A stretch of DNA of 64,000 nt from Polycladomyces zharkentensis (GTDB taxonomy: Bacteria > Bacillota > Bacilli > Thermoactinomycetales > JIR-001), in the NCBI RefSeq assembly GCF_016938855.1, contig NZ_JAFHAP010000006.1, positions 124,001 through 188,000 of the forward strand, given 5' to 3'. A model generated the notes under the pieces. The model saw nothing but the letters and a program-made list of their open reading frames with translations. It made no database searches and was not told the DNA's origin. The position numbers and the translations under genes are program-made. Below are positions 10,151 through 18,631 of this stretch, in pieces (positions within the stretch are counted from its first letter, which is position 1; every line of letters starts with the position of its first letter).

Positions 10151-11866
10151 ATGACGAAAAATGAACGCATTTGGTGGCGCAGTTATCCTCAGGAAGTTCC
10201 AAAGCATTTGGAAGTTCCCGATGTGACGCTGACCCGGTTGCTGTTGTCGGCGGCAGAGGATTTTCCCGACAGGGAAGCAATATATTTTATGGGGAAACGC
10301 ATTACCTATCGGCGATTGTTGTCGGACGTGTCCCGTTTTGCCCGGGCGCTGCAATCCCTCGGCGTTCAAAAAGGTGATCGTGTGGCGATCATGTTGCCCA
10401 ATTCCCCCCAAGCAGTGGTCGCCTATTACGGGGCTTTGATGATCGGAGCCGTCGTTGTGCAAACCAATCCCATGTACATGGAGCGGGAGTTGGAGCATCA
10501 ACTGCGTGATGCCGGAGCGGAGACCATCGTCTGTCTCGATTTACTCTATCCCAAGGTGGCCCGTGTCAAGGAGCAGACACGCCTTTCCCGCATCATTGTG
10601 ACCCGGATCGATGATTACCTGCCTTGGCCGAAAAATTGGTTGTATCCGCTGAAGGTGTGGAAGGACGGCCAGCGTGTGGATGTGCCGTATCATGAGCAGG
10701 GAGTGTTTCGTTTTTCGCGGCTGTTAAAGAAAGCGCTTGCAAAACCGGTGGAAGATGTCAACGTTGACCCCGATGATTTGGCTTTGTTGCAGTATACCGG
10801 CGGAACGACCGGTTTGCCCAAAGGAGCGATGCTTACGCATCGCAATCTCGTGTTCAATGCGATTCAGTGCGCCCATTGGACACATGAATGCCGACGCGGA
10901 GAGGAAAAGGTGCTGGGACTGCTGCCTTTCTTTCATGTATACGGCATGACCGTGGTGATGAATTTCAGCGTCCACATGGCGGCTACCATGATTCTTGTCC
11001 CCCGATTCGATGTGGATGAGATGTTGAAATTGATCAACAAGGAAAAGCCCACGGTGTTCCCGGGTGCGCCGACGATGTACATCGCGTTGATCAACCATCC
11101 CGACATCAGTCGATACGATCTGTCTTCGATCCGTGCCTGTTTGAGCGGTTCCGCCCCGTTGCCGGTCGAGGTGCAGCAACGGTTCGAAGAGCTGACCGGC
11201 GGTCGTTTGGTGGAAGGCTATGGTTTGACGGAAGCCTCGCCCGTCACCCATGCCAACCCTGTTTGGGGACAGCGAAAAGCAGGCAGCATCGGTTTGCCTT
11301 GGCCCAACACGGATTGCCGGATCGTCGACCCTCATACAGGGGAAGAGCTGCCTTTGGGCAGTGTCGGTGAACTGCAAGTGAAAGGTCCGCAGGTGATGAA
11401 AGGATATTGGAACCGGCCGGAAGAGACGGCTCAAGTGTTGAAGGACGGCTGGCTGTCCACCGGCGACATCGCGACGATGGACGAGGATGGGTATTTCTAC
11501 ATATTGGATCGAAAAAAAGATATGATTATCGCCAGCGGTTACAACATCTATCCGAGGGAAATCGAGGAGGTGTTGTACGAGCACCCGGCAGTAAAGGAGG
11601 CCGCCGTCATCGGCGTACCCGATCCGTATCGCGGAGAGACGGTGAAGGCGTTTCTTGTGTTGAAGGAAGGACATCAGGTGACGGAAGAGGAGTTGACGGA
11701 ATTTTGCCGCGCCAAGCTGGCACGTTACAAAATTCCCAGACAGTACGAGTTTCGTTCCGAATTGCCCAAAAGTGCGGTGGGCAAGGTGCTGCGTCGGGTA
11801 TTGGTTGAGGAGGAGAAGAAAAAAGCCGCATTGTCACTGGAAAAAACCAAAACAGGAAATGATTGA
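10151..11866 (+). CDS. lcfA: Long-chain fatty acid-CoA ligase
   Basis: 571 residues, adenylate-forming (ANL) enzyme activating fatty acids to acyl-CoA for beta-oxidation. The P-loop-like motif YTGGTTGLPKGA (~215-226), the A5 motif EGYGLTEASPV, the hinge/A8 region STGDIATMDEDGYFYILDR and the C-terminal catalytic Lys region (PKSAVGKVLRR) are all present. ATG 10151 follows AAAGGAGGG; the upstream in-frame start at 10109 lies in the FadR operator. It is followed by its own terminator, as a monocistronic FadR-regulated gene. Synteny with B. subtilis lcfA supports the name. Confidence 0.95.
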   Translation: MTKNERIWWRSYPQEVPKHLEVPDVTLTRLLLSAAEDFPDREAIYFMGKRITYRRLLSDVSRFARALQSLGVQKGDRVAIMLPNSPQAVVAYYGALMIGAVVVQTNPMYMERELEHQLRDAGAETIVCLDLLYPKVARVKEQTRLSRIIVTRIDDYLPWPKNWLYPLKVWKDGQRVDVPYHEQGVFRFSRLLKKALAKPVEDVNVDPDDLALLQYTGGTTGLPKGAMLTHRNLVFNAIQCAHWTHECRRGEEKVLGLLPFFHVYGMTVVMNFSVHMAATMILVPRFDVDEMLKLINKEKPTVFPGAPTMYIALINHPDISRYDLSSIRACLSGSAPLPVEVQQRFEELTGGRLVEGYGLTEASPVTHANPVWGQRKAGSIGLPWPNTDCRIVDPHTGEELPLGSVGELQVKGPQVMKGYWNRPEETAQVLKDGWLSTGDIATMDEDGYFYILDRKKDMIIASGYNIYPREIEEVLYEHPAVKEAAVIGVPDPYRGETVKAFLVLKEGHQVTEEELTEFCRAKLARYKIPRQYEFRSELPKSAVGKVLRRVLVEEEKKKAALSLEKTKTGND

Positions 11867-11931
11867 TTTCTGCACGATCCCATCAAGCACTTTTCAAAAA
11901 CCGCTAACCGCTGACTTGGTCGATCATCTCG

Positions 11932-11957
11932 GGCTGTGTTGGAGCACAGCCTTTTTT
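11932..11957 (+). terminator. Terminator of lcfA
   Basis: GGCTGTG / CACAGCC stem (11932-11938, 11945-11951) followed by six T. It lies about 65 bp after the stop codon. Confidence 0.8.
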
Positions 11958-12090
11958 GCTGCACAAATATGCCGATTTGTTGGTATGGATTGAATAAATT
12001 GGATGCCACAGTCGGAAATGGGTTTGCTATAATAGCGGGGTGTTCGAAAACCAAGCGATTTGAGGCGAAAAGTGGGAAGGAGCGGCTTAC

Positions 12091-12774
12091 ATGCCTATCA
12101 TTCGTACTTTCATCGGCATGTCGGCCTGTCTTTTAACCCTTGTGGCAGTGGGATGGCAGAAATCGTCACTCCACAATCCGGTGAAGGATCAAGCAGTGAA
12201 CCTGCAAGCGATACAGATGAAGTCAAATTCCTACCCGATGATGGAACAACCCCGTATGGTTGCAAAGATGGCCGACAAAACCAAACAGCCCGTTCATGCA
12301 ACACATACAGCATCGACCAAAATAACTGCCGCCAAAACAAAGGAAAATAAATCCAAAAAAAAGACTGTGACGCTCAGCAGTCGGTCGACATCCGGTAAAC
12401 GAGCTGTGCGTTACCATCTCTCGGCGCAAGATATCCGGTGGATGGAACGTGTGGTATACAGTGAAGCTCGGGGTGAACCGTTCCAAGGTCAGGTGGCGGT
12501 TGCAGCGGTTGTGCTCAATCGATTGGAATCCCCTCATTTTCCCGATACGATCCGGGGAATCGTGTTCCAGCGCAATGCGTTTACGGCTGTACAGGACGGC
12601 CAGATATGGTTAAAGCCGGACATCGAAGCGCGGCGCGCGGTGATGAAAGCCCTGAAAGGACATGATCCCACTGGAGGGGCGTTGTATTACTATAACCCCG
12701 AAATCGCCACCGCCGAATGGAGCAAAAAACGGCCGATCATCAAACGGATCGGTAATCACGTGTTCACCCGATAA
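12091..12774 (+). CDS. SleB/CwlJ-type cell wall hydrolase with N-terminal anchor
   Basis: 227 residues: a hydrophobic N-terminal anchor or signal (RTFIGMSACLLTLVAVGW), a low-complexity Lys/Thr-rich linker (~30-105), and a Hydrolase_2 domain (~115-227) like SleB/CwlJ, starting WMERVVYSEARGEP with Glu125 as likely catalytic residue. Such enzymes cut spore cortex or vegetative peptidoglycan. The anchor and linker differ from the peptidoglycan-binding N-terminus of classical SleB. GGAAGGAGCGG precedes the ATG. It sits between lcfA and fadR, where B. subtilis has nothing. Confidence 0.85.
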   Translation: MPIIRTFIGMSACLLTLVAVGWQKSSLHNPVKDQAVNLQAIQMKSNSYPMMEQPRMVAKMADKTKQPVHATHTASTKITAAKTKENKSKKKTVTLSSRSTSGKRAVRYHLSAQDIRWMERVVYSEARGEPFQGQVAVAAVVLNRLESPHFPDTIRGIVFQRNAFTAVQDGQIWLKPDIEARRAVMKALKGHDPTGGALYYYNPEIATAEWSKKRPIIKRIGNHVFTR

Positions 12775-12801
12775 TCCCCGCATGAAGGCGGGGATTTTTT
12801 T
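12773..12801 (+). terminator. Terminator of the cell wall hydrolase gene
   Basis: AATCCCCGC / GCGGGGATT perfect 9-bp stem with a 6-nt loop, running into a T-stretch; it overlaps the stop codon region. Confidence 0.85.
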
Positions 12802-12860
12802 GCGAAATTGATGTATAATGACGTTTGAATGCGCTTACATCCAACGCGGGCGGAAAAAAG

Positions 12861-12889
12861 TTGACAGATGATCCCTTTGTGACATAAAC
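12861..12889 (+). promoter_or_regulatory. Sigma-A-type promoter of fadR
   Basis: TTGACA (12861-12866), 17-bp spacer, ATAAAC (12884-12889). A FadR box begins 8 bp downstream. Confidence 0.6.
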
Positions 12890-12896
12890 TAAAAAT

Positions 12897-12914
12897 TGAA
12901 TGAACAATCATTCA
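12897..12914 (+). promoter_or_regulatory. FadR operator upstream of fadR (autoregulation)
   Basis: TGAATGAACAATCATTCA, perfect palindromic arms and 17 of 18 matches to the FadR consensus, located right after the -10 box, where bound repressor would block initiation. Confidence 0.9.
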
Positions 12915-12945
12915 TTTCGTCGATTTTATGATGGGAAGGGAAACA

Positions 12946-13536
12946 ATGATGGCAAAACGGACGGGGGAAAAATATGAAGCGATCATCGACGCGGCGGTGC
13001 GTGTGATTGCGGAACACGGTTACCACAACGCGCAAGTCTCCAAGATCGCCCGCGAGGCCAAGGTCGCCGACGGGACGATCTATCTATATTTTGAAAATAA
13101 GGATGATGTCCTCATTTCATTGTTTAACGAAAAAATGGGGACATTCGTCCAGCAAGCGGAAGAAGCCATGAAAGGGATCTCGTCGCCCGCCGATCAGCTT
13201 CGCGAGCTGATCCGTCTCCATTTCAAATCCATGGAGGAAAATCGGCATTTGGCGATCGTGACGCAGATTGAATTGCGACAGTCCAATCCTGCCGTGCGCA
13301 AAGCAATCGGGGAGATTTTGAAAAAATATCTCAATCTGATCGACCGAATCATCTTGGACGGGATCGAACAGGGGATCTTCCGCAACGATCTGGATGTCCG
13401 CATCACACGGAAGATGATTTTCGGCGCGATCGACGAAATGGTCACTTCCTGGATTATGAAGGATTGCAAATACAGCTTGGTGGATCAGGTGGAGCCGATC
13501 GTGTCGCTGTTTTTGCAGGGGATCGCATTGCGCTGA
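12946..13536 (+). CDS. fadR: TetR-family fatty acid degradation repressor
   Basis: 196 residues (one fewer if ATG 12949 is used): TetR N-terminal helix-turn-helix (VSKIAREAKVADGTIYLYF) and ligand domain with the IVTQIELRQSN block seen in B. subtilis FadR. GGGAAGGG at 12933-12940 supports 12946/12949 over the ATG at 12928, which lies ahead of it. It represses acyl-CoA ligase and the etf genes until long-chain acyl-CoA binds. Both FadR boxes in the window are ideal targets. In B. subtilis fadB follows; here etfB follows directly. Confidence 0.93.
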   Translation: MMAKRTGEKYEAIIDAAVRVIAEHGYHNAQVSKIAREAKVADGTIYLYFENKDDVLISLFNEKMGTFVQQAEEAMKGISSPADQLRELIRLHFKSMEENRHLAIVTQIELRQSNPAVRKAIGEILKKYLNLIDRIILDGIEQGIFRNDLDVRITRKMIFGAIDEMVTSWIMKDCKYSLVDQVEPIVSLFLQGIALR

Positions 13537-13568
13537 TGCGGCGGAGCCATTGGTGGAAGTCGCCATAG

Positions 13569-13603
13569 ACGGAACCCGCTCCCAAAAGGAGGGGGCGGTC
13601 CGT
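13569..13603 (+). other. Hairpin between fadR and etfB
   Basis: ACGGAACCCGCTCC pairs imperfectly with GGAGGGGGCGGTCCGT. No T-run follows. It may attenuate or process read-through from fadR into etfBA rather than end transcription. Confidence 0.4.
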
Positions 13604-13659
13604 TCTCATATTTATATTCCCTTTATTCAAACTAGTCTCCAAAGGGGGAACAGGACGTC

Positions 13660-14433
13660 ATGAATATCCTGGTTTGCCTGAAACAAACCTTTGACACGGA
13701 AGAAAAAATCGTCTTGGAAGACGGGCGCATCAGCGAGGAGGGCGTAGAGTTCGTCATCAATCCATATGACGAATATGCGGTGGAGGAAGCCATCAAGCTG
13801 AAAGAGCAACACGGCGGAGAGGTGACCGTGATCACGGTAGGGCCGGAACGGGCGGAACAAGCACTGCGCACCGCCATGGCGATGGGCGCGGATAAAGGGA
13901 TCATCGTCGATATGGAAGATTTTGAGGGGGAAGCGGATGAGTACACAGTCGCCCACATACTGGCCGGTGTGATCCGGGATTTGGAATACGATATCATTCT
14001 CACGGGATATATGGCCGTGGACGACGGCTCGGCCCAGGTAGGTCCCCGATTGGCAGAATTGTTGGGCATTCCCCATATTTCCACGATTACAAAATTGACG
14101 ATCGACGGTGACACGGTGGAAGTGGAAAAAGACGTCGAAGGGGATGTGGAATACATCCAATCCAAACTGCCGATCCTGGTGACCGCGCAGCAAGGATTGA
14201 ACGAGCCTCGTTACCCTTCGCTGCCGGGCATTATGAAAGCGAAAAAGAAACCGCTGGAGCGGTTGGACGTGGATGATCTTGATCTGGACGAAGAACTGTT
14301 GGAAGCGAAAACGGAAACATTGGAAGTGTTCCTGCCCCCGAAAAAGGAAGCAGGCAAAATCCTTGAAGGTGATCTGTCCGATCAGGTTCAAGAATTGGTC
14401 CGCTTGCTTCAGCACGAAGCGAAAGTGATCTGA
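13660..14433 (+). CDS. etfB: Electron transfer flavoprotein beta subunit
   Basis: 257 residues, ETF beta/FixA family. Opens NILVCLKQTFDTE and contains the AMP-binding/signature stretch near MAVDDGSAQVGPRLAELLGIP and VTAQQGLNEPRYPSLPGIMKAKKK. With EtfA it carries electrons from acyl-CoA dehydrogenases to the quinone pool. AAAGGGGGAACAGG precedes the ATG. It is 16 bp from etfA and so in the same operon, probably within the FadR regulon. Confidence 0.95.
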   Translation: MNILVCLKQTFDTEEKIVLEDGRISEEGVEFVINPYDEYAVEEAIKLKEQHGGEVTVITVGPERAEQALRTAMAMGADKGIIVDMEDFEGEADEYTVAHILAGVIRDLEYDIILTGYMAVDDGSAQVGPRLAELLGIPHISTITKLTIDGDTVEVEKDVEGDVEYIQSKLPILVTAQQGLNEPRYPSLPGIMKAKKKPLERLDVDDLDLDEELLEAKTETLEVFLPPKKEAGKILEGDLSDQVQELVRLLQHEAKVI

Positions 14434-14449
14434 GGGAGGAGCGACGAGG

Positions 14450-15436
14450 ATGAGCAGAAACGTATTGGTATTGGCGGATGTGCGTGATGGCGCGTTGCGG
14501 AACGTATCATTGGAATGCTTGGCTGCTGCGGGACGCGTGGCCGAAGGCGGCAAAGTGACGGCGACCGTGTTTGGAAGCAAAGCGAAATCGCTCGCGGAAA
14601 CCCTCGCTCATTACGGTGCCGATGAAGTGATCGTGGTGGAGAATGATCAGTTGGATCAATATACAACGGATGCATACTTCCAGGCCTTCAAACAGGTGAT
14701 CGACACCGTCGGACCCGATGTGATCTTTACCGGGCATACTGCGGTGGGACGGGACGTCAGCCCGCGAATTGCGGCTCGTTTGGGAGTGGGACTCATTTCC
14801 GACTGCACCGACGTGCAACTGATCGATGGACGGATCGTGTTCACCCGACCGATTTATGCCGGAAAAGCTTTTGTCAAAAAAGTGGTGAAGTCCGGGATGG
14901 TGTTTGCCACCCTGCGCCCCAACAACATCCCGGCCCGTGAACCAGACCCGTCGCGAACGGCGGAAGTGAAGACGTTGGATGTGACATTTGCACCGGAAAC
15001 ACTGCGCACGATTGTCAAAGAAGTGGTGAAAAAGACGGCGGAAGGGGTCGACCTCTCCGAAGCGCGCATCATCGTTTCCGGCGGTCGGGGTGTGAAGAGC
15101 GCCGATGGCTTCAAACCGCTGAAAGAGTTGGCGGACGTACTCGGCGGGGCCGTGGGGGCATCCCGTGGAGCATGTGACGCCGGTTATTGCGATTATGCCC
15201 TGCAAATCGGGCAAACCGGAAAAGTGGTCACCCCTGACTTGTACATCGCTTGCGGCATTTCCGGTGCTATCCAGCATTTGGCGGGCATGTCCAATTCCAA
15301 AGTGATCGTCGCCATCAATAAGGACCCGGAAGCCAACATTTTCAACGTCGCCGACTACGGGATTGTCGGAGATTTGTTTGAAGTGGTACCGATGTTGACG
15401 GAAGAGTTCAAAAAAGTGCTGGCGCAAAAGGTGTGA
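14450..15436 (+). CDS. etfA: Electron transfer flavoprotein alpha subunit
   Basis: 328 residues, ETF alpha/FixB. The C-terminal FAD domain is complete: [44 protein letters not shown], and the end motif [32 protein letters not shown] precedes the ATG, 16 bp after etfB. It forms the heterodimer that reoxidises FAD-linked acyl-CoA dehydrogenases; no dehydrogenase gene is in this window. Confidence 0.95.
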   Translation: MSRNVLVLADVRDGALRNVSLECLAAAGRVAEGGKVTATVFGSKAKSLAETLAHYGADEVIVVENDQLDQYTTDAYFQAFKQVIDTVGPDVIFTGHTAVGRDVSPRIAARLGVGLISDCTDVQLIDGRIVFTRPIYAGKAFVKKVVKSGMVFATLRPNNIPAREPDPSRTAEVKTLDVTFAPETLRTIVKEVVKKTAEGVDLSEARIIVSGGRGVKSADGFKPLKELADVLGGAVGASRGACDAGYCDYALQIGQTGKVVTPDLYIACGISGAIQHLAGMSNSKVIVAINKDPEANIFNVADYGIVGDLFEVVPMLTEEFKKVLAQKV

Positions 15437-15564
15437 CGAATTGCCTCAACCGAATGAATCTGAAGGAACAATGAAAGAAGTTTACCCGGTACTGCGAGTG
15501 GGAGGCGGCTCTTTGCGAGATTTTGCCGGCCGTTTCCCCATCTCGCTTCATCGCTCGGGCTACA

Positions 15565-15588
15565 GGCGGTCAGGAGTATCCTGCCGCC
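15565..15588 (+). terminator. Probable weak terminator after etfA
   Basis: GGCGGTCAGGA and TCCTGCCGCC form a stable hairpin with one mismatch or bulge; only a short T-rich tail (CTCTTTC) follows. The surrounding 260 bp carries no convincing gene. Confidence 0.45.
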
Positions 15589-15629
15589 CTCTTTCATACG
15601 TCTTCTCAATATTTCGCTACCCGAAAGGG

Positions 15630-15659
15630 TTGGAAGTTCGTCGGGTTCGGTGGTATACT
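15630..15659 (+). promoter_or_regulatory. Promoter of trxA
   Basis: TTGGAA, 18-bp spacer, TATACT (15654-15659), 41 bp ahead of the trxA start. Confidence 0.65.
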
Positions 15660-15699
15660 GATTAATATCTGACGAACCAATGGATAAGGAGGGCTAGGT

Positions 15700-16017
15700 A
15701 TGGCCATTGTGGACGTGACGGATCAAACCTTTGCCAACGAAGTAGAATCCGGCGGCACCGTACTGGTGGACTTTTGGGCTCCGTGGTGCGGACCGTGCAA
15801 AATGATTGCGCCGGTTTTGGAAGAAGTGGATGGAGAAATCGGCGATAAATTGAAAATCGCCAAAGTGAATGTGGACAACAACCCGGACACCGCCAGCCGT
15901 TTTGGTGTGATGAGCATTCCGACTCTGATGGTGTTCAAAAACGGCGAAATGGTGGCCAAAATGTCCGGTTATCAACCCAAAGAGCAATTGATGCAGTGGT
16001 TGAATCAATATTTGTGA
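15700..16017 (+). CDS. trxA: Thioredoxin
   Basis: 105 residues, the usual thioredoxin length. Active site WCGPCK at ~28-33, the cis-Pro loop (MSIPTL) and the FKNGEMV strand are intact. It reduces cytosolic disulfides using thioredoxin reductase. AAGGAGGGC precedes the ATG. It has its own promoter and terminator. The position between etfA and uvrC is as in B. subtilis. Confidence 0.97.
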   Translation: MAIVDVTDQTFANEVESGGTVLVDFWAPWCGPCKMIAPVLEEVDGEIGDKLKIAKVNVDNNPDTASRFGVMSIPTLMVFKNGEMVAKMSGYQPKEQLMQWLNQYL

Positions 16018-16027
16018 CATCATGCCA

Positions 16028-16058
16028 AAACCCGGCAACCGATTCCGTTGCCGGGTTT
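16028..16058. terminator. Bidirectional terminator, trxA / membrane protein
   Basis: AAACCCGGCAAC / GTTGCCGGGTTT, perfect 12-bp stem, between convergent genes; T or A tracts flank both sides. Confidence 0.8.
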
Positions 16059-16065
16059 GATATTC

Positions 16066-16995
16066 TCAAGCGGTGACGGTTTGACCGTCCTTTTTCATTT
16101 GACGGCCGTTTGTTGACTTTTCCGGTGCTTGATTGTCCGTTTTGCTTTCAAACAGTTTATTGCGGATCAGATGGACATACCGGGTGTACAGCGTACCAAT
16201 CATCAACATGGCGGGGATCATGTGCAACAACGCGAAGGACAGTCCCCCGAACCCGCCGCCGATGATATTGGCAATGGTTTGGTCACCGAAAAATTGGAGA
16301 ACAAACCAGGGGCAAACGATGAGCATGGTTAGCACGGTCACACATACCGTTCCCAGAATCAAGGAGTAGAGAAAAGAAAGAACGGCTGGTCCGGCCTGGA
16401 GCCATAACAGGCGAAAGCTGTGTCTCACAGCTGAAAACACTCCTGTTTTCTCCACCATCAAGATGACAGGGCTGTGGACAGCCGCCACTGTCAAACCGAG
16501 CAATACCAGTCCGCCCACGGTACAAACCACTGTTTGTCCCGGTCCCGGTGGCATTGCCTCCGCAATTTGCGCAACGCCCCAACCCGTCAAACCGATCAGG
16601 ATGGCGTGGATCAACGCCATCGGAATCATCCGCAAGGGATAGCGTATCCCGTAGTAAAAGAAATGGCCGACGGAAAAACGGTCATGCAACGTGACTTCCC
16701 GCATGGCTCCCATCAGGCCGCACAACAAAAACAACATCAAAAAGAGCAACAAAGTGGATAACAATCCCAGCCCCGTTTGCCATACGGGCGACAGTCGCGT
16801 CAAGATCCGGGGCAGTACATCCGCTTGCAGTACGGACATGGTTTCAACAGGACGAGAGAAGAAAGACGGCGCGACCATCCATATAAATATCACCGTGAAC
16901 GTAAACATGACACAAAACGAGAAAAAGCCGCCCACCAACATGCTGAACCAAAGTTTGATGCCGTGACGGTTCAGGACAATCAGTGTTTCACGCAA
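16066..16995 (-). CDS. Polytopic membrane protein, member 1 of a tandem paralogous trio
   Basis: 309 residues, about six hydrophobic segments, Lys-rich polar tail. It begins RETLIVLNRHGIKLWFSMLVGG and contains VFSAVRHSFRLLW, matching equivalent blocks in the next two upstream genes (SLKVWLSTLLG and VFRSISQSFRLL; SLMVWLSYLVG and VFRSIKLAWL). The start is TTG 16995 behind AAGGGAGA. The fold resembles uncharacterised GlpQ-membrane-domain-like proteins. Function unknown. Confidence 0.75.
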   Translation of the reverse strand: MRETLIVLNRHGIKLWFSMLVGGFFSFCVMFTFTVIFIWMVAPSFFSRPVETMSVLQADVLPRILTRLSPVWQTGLGLLSTLLLFLMLFLLCGLMGAMREVTLHDRFSVGHFFYYGIRYPLRMIPMALIHAILIGLTGWGVAQIAEAMPPGPGQTVVCTVGGLVLLGLTVAAVHSPVILMVEKTGVFSAVRHSFRLLWLQAGPAVLSFLYSLILGTVCVTVLTMLIVCPWFVLQFFGDQTIANIIGGGFGGLSFALLHMIPAMLMIGTLYTRYVHLIRNKLFESKTDNQAPEKSTNGRQMKKDGQTVTA

Positions 16996-17102
16996 TCCGA
17001 TCTCCCTTTCATCAATTGATCATGGCCCCCTTTGACACTCCATACGTAACGTACACCGGCACTCCCTATGGTCGCCGTGAGCTTTCAGGCGACTTTTTCT
17101 GT

Positions 17103-17125
17103 AAAAAAAGACGCCCGTAGGCGTC
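17103..17125 (-). terminator. Terminator of the second membrane paralogue
   Basis: GACGCC / GGCGTC hairpin with a 4-nt loop (17110-17125); on the minus strand it runs into seven T (A-run 17103-17109). Confidence 0.8.
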
Positions 17126-17145
17126 CGTTTGTTGTAGGGAATTTT

Positions 17146-18456
17146 TTACTGTTGCCGGGGATAGCGCGGCGGTTGGCTCGGTTTTTCCGGTTGAGGTTGT
17201 TGAGACGGTTGCGTTAATTGCGATTGTGACGGTTGCGGCATCTGCCAAGACGGTTTCACCTGCTGTTGGGTCGGATTGAAGGTAAAGGACGGTTGGAACG
17301 GCGATTGGAACTGCGGTCCCGATGATGGCTGTTGCGAAGGTTGTTGCGGTTGGGACCCACCCGTCTGAGCGCCGGAACCACCGGATGTTGTCGACGGTTG
17401 ATGGGATTGCCCCCACGCACCCGATTGACTTCCTGTTGGCGGCTGGTTGGGTTGACTCCATGAAACCGAGGGGCTTCCCATTGGCGGTTGCGCCGGTTGA
17501 CTTGGTTGCTGCCACGTTTGTCCCTGCGGATTCAAGCCCGGGTTGTACCCGCTGCCGAAACCGGTGGCAGGACCCTGTTGACGGGAAGCATCGCTGTAGC
17601 CGTGTCCTTGCCCTTGCCAATTGGCGTCCGCAGTCGGTCTGCTTCCCGGATACAGTTCGCCGCGCAGCCGGTTTTGGTAGCGATGGGCGATAAAGAGATT
17701 ATTCACCGTGATCACATATACCCAAAAGGGAATGATGAGCAAAAAAACAAAGAATGCGATGATGGAGCTGGTCTCGGCAAGGAACCCCAAGATCAGATCG
17801 ATAATGGAAGCGACCACCCAGATTCCCAATACGCCCAAAAACGTAAGGAACACAGAACCAAATTGCTGGCGGAGCAGACGGAAAGATTGACTGATGGAAC
17901 GAAACACTTTTTCGTTTTCAGCGATAAGAATAATCGGTGCATTCATAAACGCCAGGACAGGGACAAAATAAGCCGCCAATGCTAAGATGGACAGAATCGA
18001 CCCGATAACCAAACTTTTGTTCGCAAATGAAATAATGGCCCCAAAAAAGAACAGCAGAAACGGAATATAGGTCAGGGACATCAAAAAAGTGAGTCCGAGC
18101 ATCTTGAAAGCGTATCGGAATCCCGTACGGAAGAACGAACCGATTGATGATTGACCATGGCAAACCGCCTCAACGGCAGATCCGATTGCTCCCGAACCCC
18201 AGATGGATGCGAACAAAAAGGTAATCGCATAATAAATGATCACACTGAAGCCGAAAATTCCCAAGATTTGTGCCGGATCAAAGTTGCCGCCTTGCAGTTT
18301 GTCCATGGCGCCTGAACCCAATATCGATCCAAACGTGACGAACAACAAAATCCCCATCACGAACGAAAGCAATAGCAAAAGTGCCAGCGATCCCAACAAG
18401 GTGCTTAACCAAACTTTCAGCGAATGCCGGCTCAAAACCGTTGAGAATGATGGCAT
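17146..18456 (-). CDS. Polytopic membrane protein with long Gln/Pro/Ser-rich tail, member 2 of the trio
   Basis: 436 residues: six hydrophobic helices in the first ~270 residues, then ~165 residues of Gln/Pro/Ser/Gly-rich low-complexity sequence (repeated SQQPS, QPSQP and GSQ-type units) likely to be disordered and cytoplasmic. The helix region is homologous to its two neighbours. ATG 18456 follows a G-run ribosome site (GGGGGGG). The tail is rich in PxxP-like motifs and could be a binding scaffold. Function unknown. Confidence 0.78.
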   Translation of the reverse strand: MPSFSTVLSRHSLKVWLSTLLGSLALLLLLSFVMGILLFVTFGSILGSGAMDKLQGGNFDPAQILGIFGFSVIIYYAITFLFASIWGSGAIGSAVEAVCHGQSSIGSFFRTGFRYAFKMLGLTFLMSLTYIPFLLFFFGAIISFANKSLVIGSILSILALAAYFVPVLAFMNAPIILIAENEKVFRSISQSFRLLRQQFGSVFLTFLGVLGIWVVASIIDLILGFLAETSSIIAFFVFLLIIPFWVYVITVNNLFIAHRYQNRLRGELYPGSRPTADANWQGQGHGYSDASRQQGPATGFGSGYNPGLNPQGQTWQQPSQPAQPPMGSPSVSWSQPNQPPTGSQSGAWGQSHQPSTTSGGSGAQTGGSQPQQPSQQPSSGPQFQSPFQPSFTFNPTQQQVKPSWQMPQPSQSQLTQPSQQPQPEKPSQPPRYPRQQ

Positions 18457-18631
18457 GCAAACCCCCCCATTTCTTTATGTAAATGGTTGATGGCGTCAGG
18501 CGTTTCACAGACAAGATATTTTGTGAAACCCATGTGGTCGATCTCTATTTTACCTTTTTTTATGCCGATTTGAAGAGGATTTTTCATATTTTCTCATTTT
18601 CAAGCGCCCCGGGTCCCCGAGGCGCTTGTTC

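Noticed and set aside
15441-15665. 74-codon ORF between etfA and trxA
   Set aside because: It runs through the hairpin at 15565 and the trxA promoter and has no ribosome site; an open frame by chance.
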